Assembly: GCF_022179085.1 (NCBI RefSeq)
Contig: NZ_BPQE01000013.1
Location: 114,528-178,527, forward strand
DNA: 64,000 bases
Direction: 5' to 3'
Origin: Methylobacterium aerolatum
Lineage (GTDB): Bacteria > Pseudomonadota > Alphaproteobacteria > Rhizobiales > Beijerinckiaceae
Shown one piece after another: positions 18,625 through 27,448 of the stretch. The notes beneath the pieces were generated by a model. That model worked only from the letters and a program-made list of their open reading frames with translations, was not told the DNA's origin and searched no databases. How positions within the stretch are numbered: position 1 is the stretch's first letter; every line of letters begins with the position of its first letter. The position numbers were made by a program, and so were the translations under genes.

Positions 18625-21596
18625 GCCGAGACTCCGAGGCGGGCAAGCAGGCGGCGCAGGAAGGCCGGGAGCCGGGAGGACGGACCGGCGGAGCCTCCCG
18701 CCCGCCGGGCGAGGGCCGTGAAGAACCCGCCGATGATCACCCGCGCGGCCCCGTCGAGGAGACGTCCGCCCACCGCCGCGACCTTGCCGCCCACCGCCGC
18801 CTCGTAGACGTAGGCGATCCGCGTGCCCCCCGTGCCGTCGGGCTCCAGGGTCAGGCGGCCGGTGCCGCCGCCGCTGCCGAGGCCGCCCGTCACCGTGCCG
18901 GTGAGCGTCACCGCCCGGGGCTCGTCGAGGTCGGAGAGGATCACCTCGGCCTTGTAGCGGCCCTTCACCGGGCCGACGCCGAGCGTGACGTCGGCCTGGA
19001 ACCGTGTGTCGGAGAGCTTCCGCACCCCATGCGAACCGGGGATGACGGAGGCGAGCACGTCGGGATCGAGGAGCATCGCCCAGACCGTCTCCGGCGTAGC
19101 CGTGACGGCGGCCGAGCCCTCCCCGCGCAGGGTGCGGTCGCCCGCCTTGGCGGCGGGCTTCGGGGCGGCGTGGCCGGAGGGGGGGCCCCGCTCCTCCCCG
19201 CCCGCCGCGAGGGCCGCGAGCTTGGCGGGCGTCAGCGGCAGGTCGATGGCTTCCAGGCCCAGGGCGTCGGCCACCGCGTTGGCGAGGCAGACCGGCGTCG
19301 ACATGCAGTTGCCCTCGCCGACCCCCTTGGCGCCGAGCGGCGTGAAGGGCGACGGGCTCTCGACGTGCAGGATGCGCAGGTCCGGCACCTCGGTCGCGGT
19401 GGGCAGCAGGTAGTCGGCGAAGGTGCCGGACAGGAAGGCGCCGTCGTCGCCGTAGGCGAGTTCCTCGTAGACCGCCGCGCCGAGCGCCTGCGCGAAGCCA
19501 CCGCGCACCTGTCCCTCGACCATGCCGGGGTGCAGGATGCGCCCGCAATCGTGCATCGAGACGTAGCGGTCGATGGCGATCTTGCCGGTGAGCCGGTCGA
19601 TCTCCAAGCCGCAGATGTCGAAGATGAAGCCGTGGCACAGGGAGGAGTTGATGTGGTCCTCCGCGTCCGGCGCCGTCAGCTCCGGGGGTGTCCAGAACAC
19701 CGTCTCGCGGATCACCGCGCCGAGATCCTCCGGCACGAGGCCCGGCGACCAGTGGCTCGTGGCGGCGACCCGCGCGAAGGGCAGGCCCGCATCCGGGTTC
19801 ATCCGCGAGGCGATGCGCCCGCCCGCGAAGACGAGATCCTCAGGGCGCAGGTTCAGCTGCGCCGCCGCGATCCGCGCGAGCCTGTCGCGTAGGCGGGTGG
19901 CGGCGAGGTGCGCGACCCCCGCGACGGCGGCGGCGAAGCGGCTCGCGTAGTTGCCGGAGGCGATGGACCAGGCATCCTTGGCGGTGTCGAGGTCGGCGGT
20001 GACCCGGACCTGCTCCATCGGCAGGCCGAGCACGTCGGCCACCACCTGGGCCAGCACCGTCCGGTGCCCCTGGCCCTGGGGCACGGAGGCGACCTGCACC
20101 GTCACCGAGCCGACGGGATCGAGGGTGATGGTGGCGGTCGATTGCGCGCCGTTCTTCGGCCCGGCCTTGGCGCGCTCCTCCGCCGTCAGCACGGTGGTGA
20201 TGTAGCCCATGTTGGAGACGCTGGGCTCGACCGCCGCCGTCAGGCCGATGCCGTAGAGGCGGCCCTCTGCGCGGGCGGCGTCCCGCCGCCGCCTCAGCTC
20301 GTCGAGCCCCCCGTCCCGGGCGGCCTCGTCGAGGGCGCGCTGGTAATCGCCGGAATCGTAGAGGGCGCCGGTCGCGGTGCGGTAGGGGAAGGCGTCGGCC
20401 GGAATCAGGTTCTTGCGGATCACCGCGAAGGGATCGAGGCCCAGCGTCAGCGCGATGCGCTGCATCAGCCGTTCCAGCGGATAGTAGACCTGCGGCCCGC
20501 CGAAGCCGCGCACGAGGCCGGTCGGGGTCTTGTTGGTGAGCACCACCCGGTTGCGCACGGCGACGTTGCGGATGGCGTAGGCGCCGGTGAGGTTGCCGTG
20601 CATCCGGTAGAGCGTGGCGGGTTCGGGCGCCCGCAGGTAGGCGCCGCAATCCTCGACCTGATCCCAATCGAGGGCGGTGACGCGCCCGTCCGCCTCGAAG
20701 GCGGCGCGGAGGGTCGTGACCCGGTTCGTGGCGGAGACGGAGGCCGAGAGGTGCTCCAGCCGGTCCTCGATCCACTTCACCGGCTGGCCCACGAGGCGCG
20801 CCGTGGCGGCGATCAGCACGGCGTAGGGGGCGACGCCCTGCTTCACCCCGAAGCTGCCGCCGGAATCCGGCGGCGTGCGCAGGCGCAGGCGGTTGCCGGG
20901 CACCTTGAGCGCCCGGGCCACCACCGCGTGGATGCTGAACGGCCCTTGGAAGTTCGCGAGCACGTCGTAGGAATCGTCGGTGGGGTCGTAGGAGGCGACG
21001 ACGCCATAGGTCTCCATCGGCGAGCCGGTGTTGCGCGGGTAGCGCACGGTCACGGACAGGGTGTGCGGGCTCTCCGCGAAGGCGGCCTCGGGGTCGCCGT
21101 AGCGGAAGCGCCGGTCGCTCACGCCATTGGCGCCGACGCCCTCGTGCAGGATCTCACTGTCGGGGGCGAGGGCCGCCAGCGGGTCGATCACCGCCGGGCG
21201 GACCCGGTACTGCACCTCGATCAGGTCGCAGCCGTCCTCCGCGAGGTAGCGGTCACGGGCGACGACGATGGCCACCGGCTCGCCGACATAGCGCACCCGG
21301 TCCACCGCGATGGCGCGGGCATCGACGGCCGCCCGCAGGGCCGGGACGAGGCCGGTGGTGACGGCATCGAGGTCGCGGCCCGTGACCACGGCGGCGACGC
21401 CGGGCAGCGCCTTGGCCGCCGCGACGTCGATGGCGAGGATGTCCGCATGGGCGTGGGGCGAGCGCAGGATCGCCGCGTGCAGCGTGCCGGGTCGCGTGCC
21501 GAGATCGTCGATGTAACGGCCGAGCCCGGAGAGCAGGGCGGCGTCCTCGACGCGCTCCACGGACCGTCCGACATAGCGCGATGACACGATGCCCAA
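18621..21596 (-). CDS. hmfA: Molybdopterin large subunit of furoyl-CoA dehydrogenase-like enzyme, fused to CoxG/SRPBCC domain
   Basis: 991 aa. Residues up to about 780 form a xanthine dehydrogenase / CoxL-type large subunit (YVGRSVERVEDAALLSG at the start, GGSFGVKQGV, RGFGGPQVYYPLER, GQGHRTVLAQV, GAKGVGEGNC). After a Pro/Ala linker, about 815-960 is a CoxG-like SRPBCC domain (VWAMLLDPDVLASVIPGSHG, LDGAARVIIGGFFTALARR) with a basic tail. The best start is TTG 21596: GGAGG sits 7 bases before it, whereas the in-frame GTG at 21587 would be 16 bases away. CoxG-like proteins help recruit or mature Mo enzymes, so the fusion may tether the enzyme to the membrane. Confidence 0.85.
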   Translation of the reverse strand: MGIVSSRYVGRSVERVEDAALLSGLGRYIDDLGTRPGTLHAAILRSPHAHADILAIDVAAAKALPGVAAVVTGRDLDAVTTGLVPALRAAVDARAIAVDRVRYVGEPVAIVVARDRYLAEDGCDLIEVQYRVRPAVIDPLAALAPDSEILHEGVGANGVSDRRFRYGDPEAAFAESPHTLSVTVRYPRNTGSPMETYGVVASYDPTDDSYDVLANFQGPFSIHAVVARALKVPGNRLRLRTPPDSGGSFGVKQGVAPYAVLIAATARLVGQPVKWIEDRLEHLSASVSATNRVTTLRAAFEADGRVTALDWDQVEDCGAYLRAPEPATLYRMHGNLTGAYAIRNVAVRNRVVLTNKTPTGLVRGFGGPQVYYPLERLMQRIALTLGLDPFAVIRKNLIPADAFPYRTATGALYDSGDYQRALDEAARDGGLDELRRRRDAARAEGRLYGIGLTAAVEPSVSNMGYITTVLTAEERAKAGPKNGAQSTATITLDPVGSVTVQVASVPQGQGHRTVLAQVVADVLGLPMEQVRVTADLDTAKDAWSIASGNYASRFAAAVAGVAHLAATRLRDRLARIAAAQLNLRPEDLVFAGGRIASRMNPDAGLPFARVAATSHWSPGLVPEDLGAVIRETVFWTPPELTAPDAEDHINSSLCHGFIFDICGLEIDRLTGKIAIDRYVSMHDCGRILHPGMVEGQVRGGFAQALGAAVYEELAYGDDGAFLSGTFADYLLPTATEVPDLRILHVESPSPFTPLGAKGVGEGNCMSTPVCLANAVADALGLEAIDLPLTPAKLAALAAGGEERGPPSGHAAPKPAAKAGDRTLRGEGSAAVTATPETVWAMLLDPDVLASVIPGSHGVRKLSDTRFQADVTLGVGPVKGRYKAEVILSDLDEPRAVTLTGTVTGGLGSGGGTGRLTLEPDGTGGTRIAYVYEAAVGGKVAAVGGRLLDGAARVIIGGFFTALARRAGGSAGPSSRLPAFLRRLLARLGVSA

Positions 21597-21612
21597 GCCG
21601 TTTCCTCCGCCG
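21592..21612 (-). promoter_or_regulatory. Ribosome binding site deciding a TTG start for hmfA
   Basis: On the minus strand, GGAGGAAACGGC immediately precedes TTG (21596-21594). The spacing of 7 bases favours this TTG over the downstream GTG (21587) and over a GTG at 21668 that would add unrelated residues. Confidence 0.6.
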
Positions 21613-21733
21613 GACCTCTCGATGGGGTCCTTGTGGCGGGCAGAGTGGCGAACCCGGGCGGGCGCCACGATGCCGAGGCGTCTCGCGACTTACCCAAACG
21701 TCTCATTTTCGACGGTGCGGAGGGCCTTCGGCC

Positions 21734-22591
21734 TCACATGGCGGGTTGGCCGCTCCGCCGGACGATGCTGCGGAAGATGCTCGGGGGCACGCTGACGTGA
21801 TCCCGGAAGAAGCGCGAGAAATGGGCGGGCGCGGCGAAGCCGAGACGCGTGCCGATGGCCGCGAAGGATTCCTCGGTGCCGACGATCGACTCGACGGCCT
21901 GCTCGATGCGGATGGCGTTGAGGAAGACGTGGGGCGGAGCCCCGGTGGATTGCTCGAACAGGCGATAGAATTGCGCCCGGGACAGGCCCGCCTCCCGGGC
22001 CAGGGCCTCGATCCCCAATGCGGCACCGGGCTCGGCGCGCACCCGCGCGATGGTCCGCCGGATACGCCAGTCGCCGGCATTGCGCCGGGCGGCGCCGCGG
22101 AGCGACTCGGCCTCCTCACGCCACGCGGTGAACCGCTCGATCACCGCGATCATCAGGCCCGACAGCAACTGATCCTGAATCTGCGAGGAGTGCGGCGCGT
22201 AGACCATCTCCGCGGCGAGGTCGTGCGCGAGGCGGCGGATCGTCGGGGTCACGCCGCCCGAGGGCTTTTCGAAGAAGCCGGGCGCCCCGCTCGCCGCCCA
22301 ATTGCGCCGGAAGGCCCCCAGCCAGTCCGGCTCGACATAGAGGGCCAGGATCATCGCCTTGGCGCGGCGCGGATCATGGAGGTAGGCGTGCGTCTCCCAG
22401 GCGTTGACGAGCACCGCCTGTTCGTCGGTCAGCGCGACGACACGGTCCCCGACGAGGAACTGGGTGTCGTCCCCTTCGACCTTCAAAAGGACGTGGCAGT
22501 GCGGATGCGCGTGCCGGACGAGGCTCCGGTCCATGTCGAGGAGCGCCACGCGGCCGAAGGTGCCATGAGCGATCTGGAGAGCCTCGGACAT
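21734..22591 (-). CDS. AraC-family transcriptional regulator
   Basis: 285 aa. The N-terminal half is a cupin-type sensor (HAHPHCHVLLKVEG, VLVNAWETHAY). The C-terminal about 95 residues carry the double helix-turn-helix (IEALAREAGLSRAQFYRLFEQSTGAPPHVFLNAIRIEQA, FAAIGTRLGFAAPAHFSRFFRDHVSVPPS). Same strand and 137 bases upstream of the hmfA-like gene, so it probably activates that operon, with the furan acid or its CoA ester as effector (inference). Confidence 0.87.
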   Translation of the reverse strand: MSEALQIAHGTFGRVALLDMDRSLVRHAHPHCHVLLKVEGDDTQFLVGDRVVALTDEQAVLVNAWETHAYLHDPRRAKAMILALYVEPDWLGAFRRNWAASGAPGFFEKPSGGVTPTIRRLAHDLAAEMVYAPHSSQIQDQLLSGLMIAVIERFTAWREEAESLRGAARRNAGDWRIRRTIARVRAEPGAALGIEALAREAGLSRAQFYRLFEQSTGAPPHVFLNAIRIEQAVESIVGTEESFAAIGTRLGFAAPAHFSRFFRDHVSVPPSIFRSIVRRSGQPAM

Positions 22592-23007
22592 CGCTGCAAG
22601 CTATCATGGTTCCGGCGGCACAACCAGTTTTCGGCGGCCGGCCAGTCTTACGAAAGACACCGATCATCGATCAGGCCATGTATCGGAGCGTCGCCGGACA
22701 TTCCGGCGGGACGTCGTCGAGCCCGCGCCGCATCTTGCCGCGTGCACCGGCCGGGCCGATGCCGTGGCGGCGGCGGATCGCCGTGACCGTCAGCCCGGAT
22801 TGCACGCCCGGCTGTCTGGCCGGAAAAAGCTTCGCCCCCTCCGTCTCTGCGAGGACGGCTTGATGGGCCACCGGGACCTCGACGGCCGGACACCGGGAGC
22901 CTGCTCCCGTCCTGATGACGGGCGCTGTGGGACGGCTGGGCTCCTGCCTTTCCGCTTTTGCCGCGCCGGCCAGGGAGGCGACGGGGCGGGCCCTGCACGG
23001 GACCGCG
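22592..23007. other. Intergenic, regulator to DUF6941-like gene
   Basis: The part next to 22591 probably holds the regulator promoter. A 66-codon minus-strand frame (22671-22871, GTG start) reads as a basic peptide (VTAIRRRHGIGPAGARGK), possibly the end of a decayed regulatory gene; I cannot assign it and do not count it as a gene. Confidence 0.3.
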
Positions 23008-23457
23008 TCAGCGCCCCTGTTGGGCGAGGATCTGGAGCGCGCCGAGGCCTACTTCCTCGGCCGCTCCGTCCACCACGGCGCGCACGCGGATGAGGCCGGG
23101 ACCCGCGAGTTCGAAGGGCGAGAGGACGAGGCTGGCGGAGGCCACGATCTGCCGTGGGGCGGACACGTTCGATTCCAGCTCGGCGACCATGGCCCGCTGG
23201 GCCGGGATGTGGGGGACCTCGATCTTCTCATCGAGGATCGGCGCCTGTTGCCAGGGCACGTAGCACCGGATGGAGACCGATCGAAACGGCTCGTCGGCGC
23301 CGGTGACGACGAAACCGTGGATGCAGAACTTGGGCAGGGCCAGGGGAAACTTCTGCGTGACGATGATCACCGAACTGTAGCAACCGATGAAGCTGAGCTT
23401 CCCGCCGACCTCGTTGCGGATGTCGTCACAGAAGATCGAATACCCGAACCGACTCAT
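23008..23457 (-). CDS. DUF6941-like protein
   Basis: 149 aa from ATG 23457. The N-terminus, YSIFCDDIRNEVGGKLSFIG, recalls proteins annotated DUF6941, small soluble proteins of unknown function; the remainder is predicted beta-rich with no signal peptide or membrane segment. Its start overlaps the HTH gene stop by 4 bases, so the two are translationally coupled. Third gene of a compact three-gene unit with a toxin-like and an HTH gene. The family match is from memory and moderate. Confidence 0.65.
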   Translation of the reverse strand: MSRFGYSIFCDDIRNEVGGKLSFIGCYSSVIIVTQKFPLALPKFCIHGFVVTGADEPFRSVSIRCYVPWQQAPILDEKIEVPHIPAQRAMVAELESNVSAPRQIVASASLVLSPFELAGPGLIRVRAVVDGAAEEVGLGALQILAQQGR

Positions 23458-23879
23458 GCACCGACACTTTCCGAGCGGACGGACGCGCCGGCGACGTGAA
23501 TGACCGGCGGGGGTGGGGCCGTCGTCGTGAGGGCCGAGCTCGCCCCGAACGCGTAGCTGCCGTGGTAATGGACCGACGTGCCCATGTCGTAACTGTTCTG
23601 CCCCTCGAAGACGGGTTCGGCGCCGATATCGAGGGAGACGGACCGGTTCAACGCCCAGGCGAGATCGGCGATCGACCGCAGGCACAGGGGCCGGGTCCCG
23701 GCCAAGTATCCGTTGATCTCCGAACGGGACTTCGACAGGCGCGAGGCCAGATCCTCGATCGTCACGCCGGACACGCGCTGCTCGGCCAGGAACGCGTCGA
23801 GCAACTCGCGGCGGACCCGGTCGAGAAAGCGGCCGACGGCGACGCCCCGGGCCCCCGGATCAATGAGATATGACGTCAT
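23454..23879 (-). CDS. Helix-turn-helix (XRE-like) protein, antitoxin-like
   Basis: 141 aa. Residues about 15-80 form a Cro/XRE-type HTH domain (VTIEDLASRLSKSRSEINGYLAGTRPL, SIADLAWALN). The C-terminal 50 residues are Ser/Pro/Ala-rich and look flexible. It overlaps the toxin-like gene by 20 bases and the DUF6941-like gene by 4. Gene order (candidate toxin, then HTH protein) recalls higBA modules, in which the HTH protein is antitoxin and autorepressor; that role is inferred. Confidence 0.75.
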   Translation of the reverse strand: MTSYLIDPGARGVAVGRFLDRVRRELLDAFLAEQRVSGVTIEDLASRLSKSRSEINGYLAGTRPLCLRSIADLAWALNRSVSLDIGAEPVFEGQNSYDMGTSVHYHGSYAFGASSALTTTAPPPPVIHVAGASVRSESVGA

Positions 23880-24345
23880 CGGGCGTCGTTCCCCTGCCGC
23901 AGAGATCCCTCGCGAGGTTCATCGTTCGTCGAAGGCGCCGGATCTCAAGACGGTACCCACGGTACAGATCGTAATCCTTGATGTGGTCGGCCCAGCCGCC
24001 GCACACCGCGATGAAGCAATCCTTCTCCGGAAACCATCCGAAGATCCGGATATCCGGTGTCTTCATTTCCCAGACCGGATACTTTTCGATCTTGACACAC
24101 CGGAAATCCCATCGATTCCGGAGAACGTCTCCGACTATGAAGCGATAGAACAACGAGTCAATCTGTTCTGTGATGGAAAGGTCAATTCCTAATTTCGACT
24201 TCTCCATGCCGGCCCGGCGTTGCTCGAGCCAATCGACGAACGCCCGGGTGCCGAAGACGCGCCGGACAGGCAAATCACGGGGACCGAGCGAGACTTCTAT
24301 GCGAAGTATCGAGGGATCCGCAAGCAAAGCGGAGAGGGTATCCAC
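23860..24345 (-). CDS. Putative toxin-like protein (HigB/RelE-like, uncertain)
   Basis: 161 aa from a GTG at 24345; no clear ribosome site, but no better start exists. The C-terminal part (IRIFGWFPEKDCFIAVCGG, then YRGYRLEIRRLRRTMNLAR) has the short beta strands and basic helix seen in RelE/HigB-type RNases, and it precedes an HTH gene as higB does. The rest is not recognisable. Composition is less GC-rich than its neighbours, suggesting transfer. It could equally be a protein of unrelated function. Confidence 0.5.
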   Translation of the reverse strand: MDTLSALLADPSILRIEVSLGPRDLPVRRVFGTRAFVDWLEQRRAGMEKSKLGIDLSITEQIDSLFYRFIVGDVLRNRWDFRCVKIEKYPVWEMKTPDIRIFGWFPEKDCFIAVCGGWADHIKDYDLYRGYRLEIRRLRRTMNLARDLCGRGTTPDDVISH

Positions 24346-24528
24346 AAAACCGCCGACTCAGTCCGTCCCACGCCGTGAAGAGTAGCGCCTCGTGCAGGCA
24401 GCGGAAAGCATGAATTCCGGGCACGATCCTTCATGCGTAATCTTCACCGCGAGGGCGCCTTTGGTAAACAACTCACCCGCGACCATGCCGCCCGCCTCCG
24501 GCGCCGTCCGGGGCGCCCGGTCTTCCTC

Positions 24529-24870
24529 TTAGCGGCCGCGCCCGGTTTGGGAAATCACGGCCACGTTGCCCTGACCCTGCTGGACAAGCCCGGCGACGTT
24601 GCCGCCGCCCGTCTGCGCCACGGTGGCGCTGTTGCCGACACCGACCTGATAGACCTGGGCGACGTTGCTCGGCTGGAAGCCCGTGGACGCCATCGCGGAC
24701 TTGGCAAGGCTGAAATCGGTCGGCGTCGCGATCCGGCCCTGCGACGGCCCCACCGTCGGGGCGACTCCGCGGGTCAGGGCGGACGGTTGCTGCACATAGG
24801 CTTCCTCGGCGGCGAGCCCGTGAACCGAGCCCATCATCACCGCCACCGCCGCCACGCAGGCCCTGATCAT
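24529..24870 (-). CDS. Small exported curlin-repeat protein
   Basis: 113 aa from ATG 24870, with GGAG 7 bases upstream. After a signal peptide (MIRACVAAVAVMM to about AAE, 23) comes a spacer and then three curlin-type units near the C-terminus (VYQVGVGNSATVAQ, then GNVAGLVQQGQGNVAVISQ). The Q-x-G-x-x-N-x(5)-Q pattern is the amyloid core of curlins. It is divergent from the large curlin gene, so it may serve as a nucleator or minor fibre component (CsgB-like role, inferred). Confidence 0.75.
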   Translation of the reverse strand: MIRACVAAVAVMMGSVHGLAAEEAYVQQPSALTRGVAPTVGPSQGRIATPTDFSLAKSAMASTGFQPSNVAQVYQVGVGNSATVAQTGGGNVAGLVQQGQGNVAVISQTGRGR

Positions 24871-25407
24871 CCCGAATCTCCACGCCAAGTCTTCGTATCG
24901 CTCCAATTTGCAAGACAAACGTTAATTTTCAGCGCGCCGACAGCCGCGAGTGCTGCAATCGAATCGGCGCAGATCCTGATTTTCTTAGTAAACGATTTCG
25001 GAAAAGCTCGACGCCTTGGTCGATCGCCGGCGCCAGCTTCGGGAGGACATCCCGAACACAGCTTTCGATCGCACGAAATCCAACGAATTTTATCAGTGCG
25101 AATTACGTAGCCGTACCGCACGTGCGAAGGCGGCGCCGGGGCCGGAAGGGTCGTCGACGATTCCCAATTGTCGTTTCGCGACGAGATTTTACGACTGATC
25201 GGACTTATTCTACGTAGGTATAATTAACCATAAAACTGTCCCATATTGTGCGACAGCGAGATCAGTAAAATTAACCCATTCTTTATCGTAGCACTTGCGT
25301 TCAATTCGTTAGCAAGTCATTAACAACGGCGAGGGGCAGCGAATGGTCGTTGTTCCCACAGTGGCCGCAGTAAAAGCGGCCCGCCAGGATTGAGTAGGCA
25401 TCAAACC
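24871..25407. other. Divergent curli control region
   Basis: 537 bases between divergent curlin genes. The stretch 24925-25000 and especially 25190-25330 is strikingly AT-rich for this genome, as expected for a regulated promoter region bound by nucleoid or response proteins. I see no open reading frame I would trust and could not fix a specific -35/-10 pair with proper spacing. Confidence 0.55.
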
Positions 25408-27375
25408 ATGCGCACTTCCGTCACTTTGGCGCTCATCCTCGCCAGCAGCACCTCTGTTTTTGCTGCGGATAACGAGTCTTTCATTGGCCAGATCGGCGCC
25501 TATAACGGTTCGTTGGTCGGCCAGACCGGTGGAAACAACCGTCAGGCCACCGTGCAGGTCGGCGGCGGCAACAAGGCCCTGACCAGCCAGGTCAACAAGC
25601 CCAGCAAGGGCACCAACCAGTCGGGCACCGTTCAGCTCGGCCTGCGCAACGCCGCCATCATCGGCCAGACCGACGGCGGCAACAAGCAGACCACCCTTCA
25701 GGTCGGCGCGCTCAACAAGGCGGTGATCGGCCAGGCCGGCGGCAGCAACGGCACCAACACCTCCACCACGATGCAGTTCGGCATCGGCAACGGCGCCCTC
25801 GTCACCCAGGATGCCGGCGGCAACACGCAGAGCACCCTGCAGTTCGGCCTCGGCAACGTCGCCGTGACGGGCCAGGAGAAGGCCACCAACGGCAAGAACA
25901 CCTCCTCCACCGTCCAGTTCGGCGGCTTCAACGGCTCCGTCGCGGGCCAGACCGGCGGCAACAACGACCAGTCCACGCTGCAGGTCGGCTTCGGCAACCA
26001 CGCGCTGACCGGTCAGATCGGCGGCACCGGCAGCCGGATGAACACCTCCACCACGGCGCAGTTCGGCCTCGGCAACGGCGCGGTCGTCGCCCAGGACGGT
26101 GGCCGGAACGACCAGAGCACCGTTCAGTTCGGCGCCGGCAACTTCGCCCTGACGACCCAGACGGGCAAGACCGGCAACGGGAACAGCTCGGACACCGCTC
26201 AGTTCGGCGTCGGCAACGTCTCGATCGTCGGACAGACCGGCGGCGACAACAGCCAGGGCACGCTGCAGATCGGCTTCCACAACTTCTCGGCCGTCGGGCA
26301 GAGCACCAACGGCGTGAACAACGGCTCCAACTCCGCCAACACGGTTCAGATCGGCTACGGCAACCAGTCGCTGACCGCGCAGACCTCGAACGGCGCGAAG
26401 TCGGCTTCGGGTGAAGTGAAGTACACCGGATTTTATGACCCGACGGCCTGGTTCAACAATAAGACCACGGTCTTTGGAGTCCCCTTCTATACTGGCCTTA
26501 ATGGTTCTCTCTATGGGACAGGACTGGTCAACTACGGCGCTGCGCTCGCGTCGTATATGGGCGGCGTCAACACCTCCTCGGTCTTCCAGGCTGGTGTGAA
26601 GAACTCCTCCATCGTTGCCCAGGATGCGACCGGCAGCCGCGGAAAGACGGCCGGAATCGTCGGACCGGGCAGCACTGTCTCGCTGACCAACAGCAGCGGC
26701 ACGGCCATTGAAGGCTATAAGGTAAAGAGCCTTTACTCGGTCGACTCGACCAAGGCTCCGATCACGTCTACCTCTGTCCTCGGTGCTGTCGACCTGCCTC
26801 AGGGTCTCGGCCTCAACGGTGTCGACAACTCCTCCAGCGTCGTCCAGGTCGGCATCAAGAACGTCGCCCTGACCTCGCAGAAGGGCTCCAGCATCCTGCC
26901 GACGTCCAACAACTCGACCGTGGTCCAGCTCGGCGGGAAGAACACCGCCCTCGTCGGCCAGGAGAACGGCTCGAACCTGCAGGGCACCGTGCAGGTCGGT
27001 TACAAGAACGCGGCCATCACCGCCCAGAGCAACAACACCACGTCGCTCAACGGCAACGGCGCGGCCACGCTGCAGGTCGGCGTCAAGAACAACGCCCTGA
27101 CCTCGCAGGGCACCACCATCGCGAACCCGCTGGCCGGCCTCGGCCTCAACGGCTCGCTCATCGCGCAGGTCGGCTACAACAACACCGCCAACGCGTTCCA
27201 GTCGACCGGCCCGCAGGCCATGATCGGCGCGAACACGCAGGCGACCGTGCAGGTCGGCGCGAACAACTACGCCCTCACCTCGCAGTCCTCGGGCGGCAAC
27301 TCGGCGGGTGTGTCGAACAGCTCGGTCACCGCGCAGTTCGGCTACCGCAACACGGCCCTGACCGTGCAGCGCTGA
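25408..27375 (+). CDS. Large curlin-repeat amyloid protein (21 units)
   Basis: 655-aa secreted protein. Signal peptide to about VFA (20), then 21 units of the curlin pattern (Q-[VFLI]-G-x-x-N-x-[AS]-[LIV]-x-x-Q; for example VQFGAGNFALTTQ), most separated by a second half-unit of GGN/QS type. Units 1-13 are regular; non-repetitive inserts lie before unit 14 (about 335-385, Tyr/Gly-rich) and between units 14 and 15; units 15-21 resume. Enterobacterial CsgA has 5 units in about 150 residues, so this is a giant variant. Expected to be exported by CsgG and to assemble into extracellular amyloid fibres. Confidence 0.88.
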   Translation: MRTSVTLALILASSTSVFAADNESFIGQIGAYNGSLVGQTGGNNRQATVQVGGGNKALTSQVNKPSKGTNQSGTVQLGLRNAAIIGQTDGGNKQTTLQVGALNKAVIGQAGGSNGTNTSTTMQFGIGNGALVTQDAGGNTQSTLQFGLGNVAVTGQEKATNGKNTSSTVQFGGFNGSVAGQTGGNNDQSTLQVGFGNHALTGQIGGTGSRMNTSTTAQFGLGNGAVVAQDGGRNDQSTVQFGAGNFALTTQTGKTGNGNSSDTAQFGVGNVSIVGQTGGDNSQGTLQIGFHNFSAVGQSTNGVNNGSNSANTVQIGYGNQSLTAQTSNGAKSASGEVKYTGFYDPTAWFNNKTTVFGVPFYTGLNGSLYGTGLVNYGAALASYMGGVNTSSVFQAGVKNSSIVAQDATGSRGKTAGIVGPGSTVSLTNSSGTAIEGYKVKSLYSVDSTKAPITSTSVLGAVDLPQGLGLNGVDNSSSVVQVGIKNVALTSQKGSSILPTSNNSTVVQLGGKNTALVGQENGSNLQGTVQVGYKNAAITAQSNNTTSLNGNGAATLQVGVKNNALTSQGTTIANPLAGLGLNGSLIAQVGYNNTANAFQSTGPQAMIGANTQATVQVGANNYALTSQSSGGNSAGVSNSSVTAQFGYRNTALTVQR

Positions 27376-27386
27376 GCCGAACCGGA

Positions 27387-27412
27387 GGCGGCGGGTCGAA
27401 GGGCCCGCCGCC
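27387..27412 (+). terminator. Hairpin after the large curlin gene
   Basis: Nine-base perfect stem (GGCGGCGGG at 27387-27395 with CCCGCCGCC at 27404-27412) 12 bases after the stop codon, followed by TTCCCT rather than a T-run. Could attenuate read-through into csgH or stabilise the curlin mRNA 3' end. Confidence 0.5.
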
Positions 27413-27448
27413 TTCCCTCGGTACGATCACGGATACGGCGAGGCCCCC

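Noticed and set aside
15688-21596. 4-hydroxybenzoyl-CoA reductase (hcr) assignment
   Set aside because: Subunit family fits, but the HmfE-like crotonase and lack of anaerobic aromatic genes favour furoyl-CoA dehydrogenase; kept as an alternative only.
22671-22871. 66-codon minus-strand gene
   Set aside because: No family match and no ribosome site; at most a gene remnant.
25246-25271. Sigma-70-like promoter (TTGTGC / TAAAAT) before the curlin gene
   Set aside because: The spacer is 14 bases, too short for a standard promoter.
25309-26280. 323-codon minus-strand repetitive frame
   Set aside because: It is the mirror of the curlin repeats; the plus strand has signal peptide, curlin motif and operon context.
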